Of a stretch of DNA of 64,000 nt, positions 32,094 to 43,841 are shown piece after piece. Source of the DNA: Actinomycetota bacterium (GTDB taxonomy: Bacteria > Actinomycetota > Geothermincolia > Geothermincolales > RBG-13-55-18); NCBI GenBank assembly GCA_003598015.1, contig QZKE01000033.1, positions 60,616 to 124,615 of the forward strand, read 5' to 3'. The translations under genes were made by a program, and so were the position numbers. The notes under the pieces were generated by a model. That model was not told the origin of the DNA. It did not search any database and saw only the letters and a program-made list of their open reading frames with translations. Within the stretch, counting starts at the first letter, position 1. Every line of letters starts with the position of its first letter.

Positions 32094-32705
32094 ATGGTAG
32101 ACAGGAAAGGGCTTTCCCCCTTGCAGCTCGATGCGCTCAGAGAGGTGGGTAATATTGGTTCCGGGAATGCAGCCGTGGCCCTTTCCACCATGGTGGATAA
32201 AAAGGTGTTGCTGAGCGTGCCCCGGGCTTCCCTTGTGCCCCTCGTCAAGGTATCCGACCTCGTAGGCGGGGCTGAGACCCCCGTAGTCGGTATATACTTG
32301 CATATAAGCGGCGATGCGTCCGGCAGCATGCTGCTTCTTCTGGCGGAGACCAGCGCCAACGAGCTGGCCCACCTGATGGTGTCCGAGGCCAGCGGGGGCG
32401 ACCTGACCACCGTTGAGCAGTCCGCCCTGCAGGAGACAGGGAGCATCCTGGCAGGTTCCTATCTCAACGCGCTTTCACAGATGACCGGAATACTGTTGCG
32501 TCCTTCCGTTCCGGGGTTCGCGATGGACATGGCCGGGGCGATAATCGACTTCATACTGGTGGAGATAAGCCAATCCGAGGATTACGTCCTGGTCATCGAG
32601 ACGGAATTCGACATCATGGAACATGTGATCAGGGGACACCTTATCCTCTTCCCGGACCTGGGGTCCCTGGATATCATACTTGGAAGGCTGGGAGTGAGTG
32701 ATTGA
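32094..32705 (+). CDS. cheC: CheC-family CheY-P phosphatase
   Basis: LREVGNIGSGNAAVALSTMVDKKVLLSVPRA; second repeat QETGSILAGSYLNALSQM. Confidence 0.9.
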   Translation: MVDRKGLSPLQLDALREVGNIGSGNAAVALSTMVDKKVLLSVPRASLVPLVKVSDLVGGAETPVVGIYLHISGDASGSMLLLLAETSANELAHLMVSEASGGDLTTVEQSALQETGSILAGSYLNALSQMTGILLRPSVPGFAMDMAGAIIDFILVEISQSEDYVLVIETEFDIMEHVIRGHLILFPDLGSLDIILGRLGVSD

Positions 32706-32846
32706 CGGAAGATGAGACCCGAGACAGGTGGCCATAACGGAGAATCTGATCGCATGGAGCATGATCGTGGACCGTCAGTTCTGCTCAACGGAAGGGAAGG
32801 TCCATGTAACGGACAAGAGAAGGCATGGGGTGAGCGATCATTGTCG

Positions 32847-33356
32847 ATGGAAGTCGTTAATGTAGGGGTTGCGGAGTATTTCGTGACGCACAACCCACAT
32901 ATGCTGGCAAGCTACGGGCTGGGCAGCTGCGTCGGGGTAGCCCTTTATGATGATAAGCGCAAGATCGGGGGGCTGGCCCATGTCATGCTTCCCGACTCGA
33001 GCTCCATGACCAAGAAGGGCAACCCGGGAAAATTCGCGGATACCGCCATTAAAGCCATGGTAGAAGAGATGGAGAGACTCGGCTCCAAGCGCTGGGATAT
33101 CAAAGCGAAGATAGCCGGCGGGGCGTGCATGTTTACCATCCCGGGAGCCATCAACCCGCGCAATGTTCCCGGTCCCTGCCTGGGAATGCAGATAGGGGAG
33201 CGCAATATCGAAGCGGCCAAGACCGCCCTCACGGAATTGAAGATCCAACTGGTAGCGGAGGATACGGGAGGCAGTTACGGCAGGACGATGCGTTTCGATA
33301 TCTCCAATGGCGCAGTGACCATAAGCTCGATCAAGTATGGAGCGAGAGAACTATGA
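32847..33356 (+). CDS. cheD: Chemoreceptor glutamine deamidase CheD
   Basis: ASYGLGSCVGVALYDDKRKIGGLAHVMLPDS and IAGGACMF; start placed at ATG 32847. Confidence 0.93.
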   Translation: MEVVNVGVAEYFVTHNPHMLASYGLGSCVGVALYDDKRKIGGLAHVMLPDSSSMTKKGNPGKFADTAIKAMVEEMERLGSKRWDIKAKIAGGACMFTIPGAINPRNVPGPCLGMQIGERNIEAAKTALTELKIQLVAEDTGGSYGRTMRFDISNGAVTISSIKYGAREL

Positions 33357-33700
33357 AGGAAGACGCCAGGGGCGAAGGCGTGGAGGTCTCAAACGAGGCC
33401 ATAGCAGCCCTTGCCGCACAGGCGGCGGGTGATATCGAGGGCGTTACCGTAATCCAGCAGAAGCCCGTCGAACTCCTTACCTCCCGCGTGAAGAGGGAAT
33501 TCGTGCACATGGGAGTGAAAGTCAGCCGGGAGGAAGATGCCTGCAGGATGAGCCTGTACCTCAAGATCGATTACGGTATGAGCATTCCCGCGCTGGCTCA
33601 AGAGGTCAGGAACAAGGTCAAAGAATACGTGGAAGGCCTCACCGATATCAAGGTTGAGGACATCGAGATAGTGGTCGAGGACGTCGAACCCCCCGCCTGA
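33353..33700 (+). CDS. Asp23/Gls24 family protein
   Basis: VEVSNEAIAALAAQAAGDIEGV...VSREEDACRMSLYLKIDYGMSIPALAQEVRNKVKEYVEGLTDIKVEDIEIVVEDV; start codon overlaps the cheD stop. Confidence 0.85.
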   Translation: MKEDARGEGVEVSNEAIAALAAQAAGDIEGVTVIQQKPVELLTSRVKREFVHMGVKVSREEDACRMSLYLKIDYGMSIPALAQEVRNKVKEYVEGLTDIKVEDIEIVVEDVEPPA

Positions 33701-33714
33701 CCCCATTACCTATT

Positions 33715-34703
33715 CTATTCCGTGGGCGAGAAATACGAGACGATCGATCTGGCCAGGGCCATGGCCAGATCGCCGGCGGGACCTTCTTTGCCGCCCGCTT
33801 CGAGGATGACGCAGGGCATGCGCGTTTCCCTCAACAAGGGGAAGCTTTTTGCCTCCGGGGGTGGCGCCTCCGCATCCGCTACGAGCGAGATATCGTTATG
33901 GAGCAGTTCCGCGAGGCGCCTGCCGCGCGGTGACGAGTAACCCTTGCTTCCGAAGAAATAGATGCGCACTCCGCTCCCCGGCGTCGTTCTGAGGCCGAGT
34001 ACGAGGTCCGCGTCGCGGTCGTTTGCAAGGCGTGCGCGCTGGCTCTCCGTCAGCGGGGCGGAAGCGCCTCCGGTTAAGAGGGCCGTCAGCCCACTGGCCA
34101 GCAACTCGCTGGAGACGAGGCGCAAGGTGTCCTCGGCGTTCGCGTCGTCCTCCGCCGCATCCAGGACCACGCTCTTTCCCTCCAATCCCCGCGCGGCGAG
34201 ATCCTGCAGCGTCTCGTGCACTTCGGCAACGCTCGTTTCCTTTAAGGCATGTCTCAACCGCTGCAGGCAGGAGATGGTCGAGGAGCCCGCGATACCGTCA
34301 ACGGGAAGGCCCATGTTGTGCTGGAAGGCGCGAAGCGCACGCTCGGTATCCTGGCCGAAGATACCGTCCTCACGGCCGGCGTTGAAGCCAAGGCGGTTGA
34401 GGTAGCGCTGCACCTCGCGCACGTCGTCGCCGCGAAAAGGAGGGATGCGGAGGTAAAGAAACCTGTCTCCCAGTCGGATGGAAGCTTCTACCAGTTCTTG
34501 CCATGTGGTTTCGTCTACATTCCCTTCGATGCGCAGGCCCCGTGCCTCCTGAAAATCGCGCACGGCACGCGAGGTGCTCTCGCCGTAAAAGGACTCTCTC
34601 ATCTCCGACTCGAAACCAGAGGAAGAGAAGCCGAGGTCGTGCAGCCTTTTCTGTACGTCGCTCACCGCCAGGCCCTGATCGCCGGGGACTACGGTCCTCA
34701 CCG

Positions 34704-34707
<4 letters not shown>
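33715..34707 (-). CDS. cwlM: CwlM-like protein: two peptidoglycan-binding repeats plus degenerate amidase_3 domain
   Basis: GDQGLAVSDVQKRLHDLGF, AVRDFQEARGLRIEGNVDETTWQELVEASIRLGDRFLYLR, GDDVREVQRYLNRLGFNAGREDGIFGQDTERALRAFQHNMGLPVDGIAGSST, then amidase-like fold with VVLDAAEDDANAED and DLVLGLRTTPG lacking the usual His zinc ligands. Confidence 0.8.
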
Positions 34708-36792
<2,085 letters not shown>

Positions 36793-36803
<11 letters not shown>

Positions 36804-37164
36804 CTTGCCCCTCGTCCTTCCCGCGAGAGCGGCCCAGTTCGCTCCATATCCATCCCCAGTACTTGGCGGTAGCATAAACGGCGAAGGTGATGGCGATGGC
36901 CATCGGTATGGAGGCGACGGCGATCTTTATGATCAGACCCGTATCGGAAACGGGGTCCGGCAGCCCCCATGCTTTGGTGAGAAGCAGGATCCAAGCCACC
37001 GGCAGGGGGAGAAGAAAAAAGACGAGGGAAACGTAATAGAGCCTGTAGTATGCGGGTAACTCCAGCGCTTCTCCCAGGCGCTTCCCCAGCACCATCAACA
37101 GTAGAAGCAGCGCCCCTACTGCCAGGGGCCCGACTATATAGAACGCAGAAGCCAGGTAGTTCAT
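36793..37164 (-). CDS. Small integral membrane protein of unknown function
   Basis: Multiple hydrophobic segments (MNYLASAFYIVGPLAVGALLLLLMVLG...); start placed at ATG 37164; overlaps both neighbours. Confidence 0.65.
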
Positions 37165-37487
37165 CGTCCCATCATCAGCCGGTAAGAACGGTACACGACG
37201 ATCAGCAACAGTACCCCCGCTACGGCGGGCCATACCGCGTACCACATGTAGATGGCCACGATAGAGTCCGCCAGGGAGTATATAAGGGTGCTTGCACCCA
37301 TGAGCACGAAGAAGAACGGCAGCAGAAAGGTATAGGTCTTGCCTTTGAACCTGCGCTCCGACAGGCGGCAGATGCCATAGAAATACACGAGGAGCATGGC
37401 CGTCAGAGAGGTATTATAAAACCAGAGGAACAAGGAGAACGTCTTCCACCAATCGTTGGACTCCAACCGTCCCTCCTTCTGCCTCAA
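37161..37487 (-). CDS. Small integral membrane protein of unknown function
   Basis: About 108 aa with three predicted hydrophobic segments; overlaps the next gene by 4 nt. Confidence 0.65.
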   Translation of the reverse strand: MRQKEGRLESNDWWKTFSLFLWFYNTSLTAMLLVYFYGICRLSERRFKGKTYTFLLPFFFVLMGASTLIYSLADSIVAIYMWYAVWPAVAGVLLLIVVYRSYRLMMGR

Positions 37488-37509
37488 GGCCGGAGCGGAT
37501 CCGGTGCTT

Positions 37510-37902
37510 TTAAGCCCCCGGATCCCGCTTTGTCTCAGCGAGGATACGCCTTACCTCGGTCAATAACTCTTGTTTGCTGAAGGGCTTTGTTATGTAGCCC
37601 GCCGCCTTCATCACCGACAGCCCGATCATCTTGTCGATGTTCTGCGTGCGTGCGGTGATAAATGCCACCGGTGTGTTCTGGACCTCGGGGTCGTTCTTGA
37701 TGCGGCGCAGGACTTCCCATCCGTCGATCTTCGGCATCATGATATCCAACAGGATGAGGTCGGGTTTCTCCTTGAAAGTCTTTTCCAGGGCCTCTTCCCC
37801 GGAGTAAGCGGACAGGGTGAGAAAGCCGGCATTACTCAGGAAGAGCTCGATGAGCTCGACCATCTCGCGGTCGTCGTCAACGACGAGGATTTTTTCGGCC
37901 AC
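37510..37902 (-). CDS. Single-domain response regulator (CheY-like)
   Basis: KILVVDDDREMVELIELFLSNAGF, LILLDIMMPKIDGWEVLRRIK, FITARTQ, GYITKPFSKQELL. Confidence 0.93.
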   Translation of the reverse strand: MAEKILVVDDDREMVELIELFLSNAGFLTLSAYSGEEALEKTFKEKPDLILLDIMMPKIDGWEVLRRIKNDPEVQNTPVAFITARTQNIDKMIGLSVMKAAGYITKPFSKQELLTEVRRILAETKRDPGA

Positions 37903-38712
37903 TCAATCAACCTCCCCTTTTCCGCTGGTCTTCGCCTTCTTCCCGAATACCTCCATGAAGGCGTCGATCTCCTTCTTGCGCGGCAACCCCGACAGGACTC
38001 CCTCGCGGTCCATAAAGGGCTCGCCGACGGAGATCCCCTCTTCGGTTATGCGGAACTCACGGATCGATTTATCATGCGAGCTGGCGCGCTGCTTCAGGAC
38101 AAGTATAGCCCTGCTGATGGAGGAATCCAGCTCTACGTAGCGCAGGATGACCACCGCGTCGACCAGATAGGAGATGCCGTACTGGGCCGCGGTCATATCT
38201 CCGGTGATATCCGGGTCCTCCTGCGTAACGATGGCCGTCAGTCCGTGCCTCAAGAGGGCGTTTATGAAGGTGAAGGCCACCTCGCGCAGCTTCACGGGGT
38301 CCCGCGCCATGCGCTCGAGATGGGATATGGAGTCGATGAGGATGCGTTTGGCTCCCAGTTCCTGCACCATGGTGTCGAGCAGCCCTCCGGGGGTCTGGGC
38401 CTGCTCGAAGAATATCTCCGGGGATGTGAAGAGGATGCGCAACATGCCGTTCTTCTCCATCTCCTGGAGGTCAAGACCCAGGGATGCCGCATCCCGCAGA
38501 AGCTTCTTGGGGAAGTGTTCGAAGGTGACGATCAGGCCCGGTTCTCCCACCTCAACGCCGTGGGCGATGAATTCCAGGCCCAGGCAGGTCTTACCTGTTC
38601 CGGGTGCCCCTATGACCAGGCTGACCGATCCCCTGAGGGGGCCGCCCTCCATCATCTCATCCAGTTGCGCGTTACCCGTGGAAGCTCTTTCTCTCAGCTC
38701 GGTATCGCTCAT
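37903..38712 (-). CDS. KaiC-like RecA-superfamily ATPase, single domain
   Basis: TGNAQLDEMMEGGPLRGSVSLVIGAPGTGKTCLGLEFIAHGVEVGEPGLIVTFEHFPKKLLRDAASLG; RILIDSISHLE Walker B-like; VVILRYVELDSSISRAILVLKQRASSHDKSIREFRI. Confidence 0.88.
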   Translation of the reverse strand: MSDTELRERASTGNAQLDEMMEGGPLRGSVSLVIGAPGTGKTCLGLEFIAHGVEVGEPGLIVTFEHFPKKLLRDAASLGLDLQEMEKNGMLRILFTSPEIFFEQAQTPGGLLDTMVQELGAKRILIDSISHLERMARDPVKLREVAFTFINALLRHGLTAIVTQEDPDITGDMTAAQYGISYLVDAVVILRYVELDSSISRAILVLKQRASSHDKSIREFRITEEGISVGEPFMDREGVLSGLPRKKEIDAFMEVFGKKAKTSGKGEVD

Positions 38713-38900
38713 GTCTCCTCCCGCTCCTTAAACCCCACCCCTCATCCCTTCTTCATGTCTCGGCTGATGGGCCCGGGAGAGCGATGCTTGAACCGGACAG
38801 GCTTACGGTTTCCCCCGCTATGCTTCCTGGCGCCATTATTATTATACACGTTGCCCGCAGGCCTGCGGTGCAGGTCAGCCGCGCGTGCTATACTGAATTT

Positions 38901-39176
38901 TGTGATCGTGCTAAGCGGGGAGCTAGCGGTGCCCTGAACCCGCAATCCGCTACAGCGGGGCCGAATCCCCAACTGCGGCTCTCCGGTCTTGAGTATCGCG
39001 CACAGGCAAGTGGTGTTGAAGGTCGGGTCCTGCGCAACGGGATCTTGTGAACCCCGTCAGGTCCGGAAGGAAGCAGCGGTAAGCAACCCTTCTCGTGTGC
39101 CGCAGATCAACCTGTCCGGAGCAAACTACCCGTGTAGCGCTTGGGGCCGGAAGTCAAGGAAGGGTGCACGATCACA
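38901..39176 (+). ncRNA. ffs: Signal recognition particle RNA, large type
   Basis: Conserved apical loop GTCAGGTCCGGAAGGAAGCAGCGGTAAGC; 5' tgtgatcgtgc pairs with 3' gcacgatcaca. Approximate ends. Confidence 0.93.
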
Positions 39177-39291
39177 CTTATTTCGCTTATGTTATGGAGG
39201 AGAGTCTTGCTCCGAGAAGTGTGGGTGAGTTGATGTTGGGACTCGTCAAGCCGGGCCCGGGGGCCTGACACCTGTCGGGAAGTGGTAGAAC

Positions 39292-41220
39292 TTGACCTAC
39301 GTCTCTCTATACAGGAAATGGCGCCCGCAGACCTTCGAGGAGGTCATTGGGCAGGAGTATGTTACCCGTACCCTGTCAAATTCGCTGCGCAACGGGAACT
39401 ACGCCCATGCTTACCTCTTCACCGGGCCGCGGGGAACGGGAAAGACCAGTACCGCGCGGATCCTGGCCAAGGCGTTGAACTGCGCGGAGGGCCCTACACC
39501 GCATCCCTGTAACCATTGCAGGTCCTGCCGGGAGATCACCGAGGGGATTTCGGTGGATGTCGTGGAGATAGATGCGGCATCCACGCGCGGGATAGACAGC
39601 ATACGCGAACTTCGGGAGAGAGTCGTTTTCTCTCCGGCCGCGGCACGCATCAAGGTCTATGTCCTCGACGAAGCGCATATGCTTACGAAGGAGGCTTTCA
39701 ACGCTTTCCTGAAGACACTGGAGGAACCGCCGCAGCACGTGGTTTTCGTGCTGGCCACCACGGAACCCCACAAGATGCCCCCGACCATACTCTCCCGTTG
39801 TCAACGCTACGATTTCCGCAGCGTGCCCGTGCCCATGCTCACGGATCACCTGGCCCATGTTGCGGAGGCTGAAGGGATCGAGACGAACGAGATAGCCCTG
39901 CGGCTTATCGCCAGGCGGGCCAGGGGGTCCGCGCGCGATGCCCTGGTCATCCTGGAACAGGCCACGAGCTACGGGGATGGGATAGTCGACGAAGCGGGAG
40001 TGGCCGGCTTCCTCGGCCTGGTCGAAGACGAGATACTGGTGGAACTCGGGGACTGCCTTACCGCGAGAGATGCCGCCGGGACCGTAGCCATGGTCGAAAG
40101 AGCCTACGAAGAGGGGAGAGACCTGGTGCAATTCGCCCGCGAAGCCCAGGAACATTTTCGCCGCGTCTTCCTGCTGCAGCATGCAGACCTGGGACCCGAG
40201 GAACTGGAGGTAGATGAAATCGCGTACGGCGCGCTACGAAGGCAAGCGGCGGAACTGTCTCCCGACCGCACTTTCCATTTCATCGTCTCGTTACGCGAGG
40301 CATGGAAGGAGATGCAGGCCACCACCTCGGCCCGCCTGGTGCTTGAAGGAGCGCTGATCGGCATGGCCCGTAGCGAGCTGGACGTGTCCATCGAGGCGCT
40401 ATCCGCTCGCATGGGGAAACTCGAGGCAGAGGTGGAGAAGCTCGCCAGGAAAAGTAGCGGCGGGAAACCGGTTGCGGAGACTCCACCGCGCGTTCCGGAA
40501 GGCCCCCGCGCGCAGGAAAAACCTGCCGGCGGCATCTCCAGGACAGGCGCGAAGGAGGAACCGTCTCCCGCAGAGACGATGGGGGAGGAACCGGGCGAGG
40601 AGATCGCGCCACCGGCCGAAACCCCAGGCCCGGAGCCCGTGGAGATACCGCAATTGGATCTCGCGGCGATAAGGAGGGTATGGCCTCAGGTGAAGGAGGC
40701 GGTCAAGGAGAGAAAGATCACCACCCACGCGTTCCTGCTGGAGGGGAAGCCCCTGGGGTACGAGGGAGGTGAGCTCTACGTCGTCTTTCCCGCCGACCGC
40801 TCTTTTCACCGCGGGGAGATGGATAAAGAGGATCACCGCAAGGTCCTGGAAGCGGCACTCGAGGAAGTCCTCGGCGTGGCGGTGAGCGTGAGAACGAGAC
40901 TGGAGGATGACCGGGGAAACGCAGGAAGAGAACGGGAAGAAAAACGGGATGCCGAGCCGGGGGCGGAGACACGCGGCGATCCTCTCGCTGGTAAAGCGGA
41001 AGGTTGCGAGCCCTTGCCGGACGAAGATGAGGCGGTGGTTATGAAAGAGAGCCCCCAGGCCGTATCGGGCGAGGAGCGCGAGGGGGCGGGCGCGGCGCAA
41101 CGGAAAGAGGGGAAGACGGCGCATGACGTGAGCGGGGAGACTCACGACGCTGGTAGGATAAAACTGGTTAAAGACGTTTTCGGCGCGGAGATGATCGAGG
41201 AGATCAAGCTGAACGAATGA
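39292..41220 (+). CDS. dnaX: DNA polymerase III subunit gamma/tau
   Basis: TYVSLYRKWRPQTFEEVIGQEYVTRTLSNSLRNGNYAHAYLFTGPRGTGKTSTARILAKALNC; TTG start. Confidence 0.97.
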   Translation: MTYVSLYRKWRPQTFEEVIGQEYVTRTLSNSLRNGNYAHAYLFTGPRGTGKTSTARILAKALNCAEGPTPHPCNHCRSCREITEGISVDVVEIDAASTRGIDSIRELRERVVFSPAAARIKVYVLDEAHMLTKEAFNAFLKTLEEPPQHVVFVLATTEPHKMPPTILSRCQRYDFRSVPVPMLTDHLAHVAEAEGIETNEIALRLIARRARGSARDALVILEQATSYGDGIVDEAGVAGFLGLVEDEILVELGDCLTARDAAGTVAMVERAYEEGRDLVQFAREAQEHFRRVFLLQHADLGPEELEVDEIAYGALRRQAAELSPDRTFHFIVSLREAWKEMQATTSARLVLEGALIGMARSELDVSIEALSARMGKLEAEVEKLARKSSGGKPVAETPPRVPEGPRAQEKPAGGISRTGAKEEPSPAETMGEEPGEEIAPPAETPGPEPVEIPQLDLAAIRRVWPQVKEAVKERKITTHAFLLEGKPLGYEGGELYVVFPADRSFHRGEMDKEDHRKVLEAALEEVLGVAVSVRTRLEDDRGNAGREREEKRDAEPGAETRGDPLAGKAEGCEPLPDEDEAVVMKESPQAVSGEEREGAGAAQRKEGKTAHDVSGETHDAGRIKLVKDVFGAEMIEEIKLNE

Positions 41221-41289
41221 TGCCCGCATATTCCGCCATGCGGTGAAGAGTCGCGGGGGTGCCCGTGCGGTAGCGAAGCGGAGGTGAAG

Positions 41290-41604
41290 ATGAACGGTAA
41301 CGTACAGAAGATGATGAAGCAGGCCCAGAAGCTCCAAAGGCAGATGATGGAGGCGCAGGAGGCCCTGGTGGATGAACGCATCGAGGCCACTGCGGGGGGC
41401 GGTATGGTCAAGGTCATCGCTGACGGACAGCAGAACATAATCGAGTTGAAGATAAACCCCGAAGCGGTGGATCCAGAGGACGTCGAGATGCTGGAGGACC
41501 TGGTCCTGGCCGCGATCTCGGAGGCGCTCAGGAAATCCCGCGAGCTGGCCGAGGAGCGTTTGGGGGAATTTACCAAAGGTATGAAAATCCCGGGTTTGAT
41601 GTAG
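41290..41604 (+). CDS. YbaB/EbfC family nucleoid-associated protein
   Basis: MKQAQKLQRQMMEAQEAL...TAGGGMVKVIADGQQNIIELKINPEAVDPEDVEMLEDLVLAA; between dnaX and recR. Confidence 0.95.
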   Translation: MNGNVQKMMKQAQKLQRQMMEAQEALVDERIEATAGGGMVKVIADGQQNIIELKINPEAVDPEDVEMLEDLVLAAISEALRKSRELAEERLGEFTKGMKIPGLM

Positions 41605-41611
41605 GAGAAAC

Positions 41612-42208
41612 ATGCTGTACACTCCCCCCATCGCGCGGCTGGTGGAGGAACTGTCGAAACTGCCCGGCGTAGGCCCGAAGACGGCACAGCGCCTGGCCTT
41701 TCACCTTCTGAGAGTCCCCAGGGAGGAGGCCGCTTCCCTCGCGGATGCCATCGTGGAGGCGAGGGAGAAGGTCACCTTCTGTGTCAGATGTTTCAACTTC
41801 GCCCAGGGTGAACGGTGCGAATACTGCATGGATGAGCGCAGGGATCCCGCCCTGGTCTGCGTAGTGGAAAGGCCCCAGGATATAGTGGCCATAGAGCGTA
41901 CGGGAGAATTTCGCGGGCTCTACCACGTGCTCGGGGGCGCCATATCTCCCATAGACGGAATCGGTCCCGAGGAGCTCAAGGTAAGGGAGTTGGTGGAGCG
42001 GATCCACAAGGACGAGATCCGGGAGGTCATTGCGGCTACCAACCCCAGGGTCGAGGGGGAGGCGACCGCTATCTACCTGGCTAACCTCCTCAAGCCGCTC
42101 GGGGTGAGGGTGATGCGCATCGCCAGCGGGCTCCCCGTGGGGGGAGACCTGGAATACGCTGACGAGGTCACCCTCGGCCGTGCGCTCAAAGGCCGCCTGG
42201 AGCTGTGA
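41612..42208 (+). CDS. recR: Recombination protein RecR
   Basis: LVEELSKLPGVGPKTAQRLAFHLL, zinc finger CVRCFNFAQGERCEYC, Toprim region YHVLGGAISPIDGIGPEELKV. Confidence 0.97.
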   Translation: MLYTPPIARLVEELSKLPGVGPKTAQRLAFHLLRVPREEAASLADAIVEAREKVTFCVRCFNFAQGERCEYCMDERRDPALVCVVERPQDIVAIERTGEFRGLYHVLGGAISPIDGIGPEELKVRELVERIHKDEIREVIAATNPRVEGEATAIYLANLLKPLGVRVMRIASGLPVGGDLEYADEVTLGRALKGRLEL

Positions 42209-42423
42209 CCGGCCAGGAGATTGCCGCAAGCGCAAGCGGATTGTCGCGCTCCCCGCGACGAGCATAAGGGACTGAAGCGCGTACCCCCGAAAGACGATCC
42301 GGCCGGAGTCTCCGGCCACCCCGTTTCCTTGACAGGGCAGGAGCGCAAGCGTAAAAGAAGGATAATAAGCGGGTTATTGCTGCATGGAAACGTTTTCCGG
42401 CGGCGCTACGGAGGCGGTGACGA

Positions 42424-43656
42424 GTGAAAATAGTCGTACAGAAATTCGGAGGGACGTCCGTAGCCGATATAGACAGGATCAAGAACGTCGCGCGGCGGGT
42501 ATCCGAGACCAGGGAGAGAGGGGACCACGTGGTCGTGGTCATCTCCGCACTGGGAGATACAACCGATCGCCTGGTGAAACTGGCCTGCGAGATCAGTGAA
42601 TCGCCGCGGGAGCGGGAGATGGACATGCTCCTGTCAACCGGCGAACAGATATCCGTAGCCCTGCTCTCCATGGCCATGCACGAACTGGGATACGAGGCGA
42701 TCTCCTTCACCGGAGCCCAGGTAGGCATAGTCACGGACAGCGCCCATACCAAGGCGAAGATCCTGGATGTCAAGGTGGGCCGCATGCTGGAGGAGCTGGA
42801 TAAGGGGAGCATCGTGATCGTCGCCGGTTTCCAGGGCGTGTCCCTCGACGATCAGATAACAACCCTGGGCAGAGGAGGCTCGGACACGACGGCGGTGGCC
42901 CTGGCGGCGGCCCTGGGAGCGGACGTCTGCGAGATATTCACGGATGTGGAAGGCGTCTTCACGGCCGATCCGCGTATGGTTCCGGAGGCGCGCAAGCTGG
43001 CGCACGTCTCCTACGACGAGATGCTGGAGATGGCCGCTACGGGCGCCAGGGTGTTGCAGTTGCGCAGCGTGGAGTTCGCGAGGAATTACGGGGTGGTGAT
43101 ACACGTGAGATCCAGTTTTTCGCAGGAAGAGGGGACGTGGATCTCCGGGGGTGACGAGCGCATGGAAAAGGCTATCATCAGCGGCGTCACCCATGAAACG
43201 GAGGAGGCCAAGGTGACGGTTTTCGAAGTCCCGGACCGGCCGGGCGTGGCTGCCAGATTATTCCAGTCCTTGGCGGTGGAGAACATAAACGTCGATATGA
43301 TCATCCAAAACGTCAGCGAAGGCCAGAAGACCGACATATCGTTCACCGTCGGCCAGCACGATCTGGAGAAAGCCGCCGGCATCAGCGAGCGGGTGGCCAG
43401 GGATCTGGAGGCGGGCGGGGTGGTCGTAGACGAAGAGATCGCCAAGGTAAGCCTGGTGGGAGCGGGCATGCGTACCCATCCGGGAGTAGCGGCGGATATG
43501 TTCAGCGCCCTGGCGGAAAACGGCATCAACATCGAGATGATCAGCACGTCGACCATCAAGATTAGCTGCGTCATCCGGGCCGGGGACGTGATGAAGGCGG
43601 TAAGGGCGATCCATGCGAAGTTCGGCCTGGACAAGGGCGTGGTGATGAGAGCCTGA
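42424..43656 (+). CDS. lysC: Aspartate kinase
   Basis: [65 protein letters not shown]-terminal ACT domains. Confidence 0.96.
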   Translation: MKIVVQKFGGTSVADIDRIKNVARRVSETRERGDHVVVVISALGDTTDRLVKLACEISESPREREMDMLLSTGEQISVALLSMAMHELGYEAISFTGAQVGIVTDSAHTKAKILDVKVGRMLEELDKGSIVIVAGFQGVSLDDQITTLGRGGSDTTAVALAAALGADVCEIFTDVEGVFTADPRMVPEARKLAHVSYDEMLEMAATGARVLQLRSVEFARNYGVVIHVRSSFSQEEGTWISGGDERMEKAIISGVTHETEEAKVTVFEVPDRPGVAARLFQSLAVENINVDMIIQNVSEGQKTDISFTVGQHDLEKAAGISERVARDLEAGGVVVDEEIAKVSLVGAGMRTHPGVAADMFSALAENGINIEMISTSTIKISCVIRAGDVMKAVRAIHAKFGLDKGVVMRA

Positions 43657-43841
43657 GTGCAGCGGTGTACGACAGCGAGGGTGTTTATGGATCGGGGTGC
43701 TGAGCAACGGCGCCCGGTTTGACGATTCATGAAGAGATGCGATGCGGGGGTGGGGCGAAGCCTCCCATGGGGATATGGGGGAGGTTGTCGGAGAGTCCGG
43801 ATAGAATACGAGCGTGGCGAAGAGGCCTCGGGAGAGAGATC

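Noticed and set aside
37570-38937. 455-aa plus-strand ORF
   Set aside because: Antisense to the KaiC-like gene and receiver.
42209-42423. Possible lysine riboswitch upstream of lysC
   Set aside because: Conserved lysine-riboswitch elements could not be found; only a short ggccgga/tccggcc hairpin is visible.
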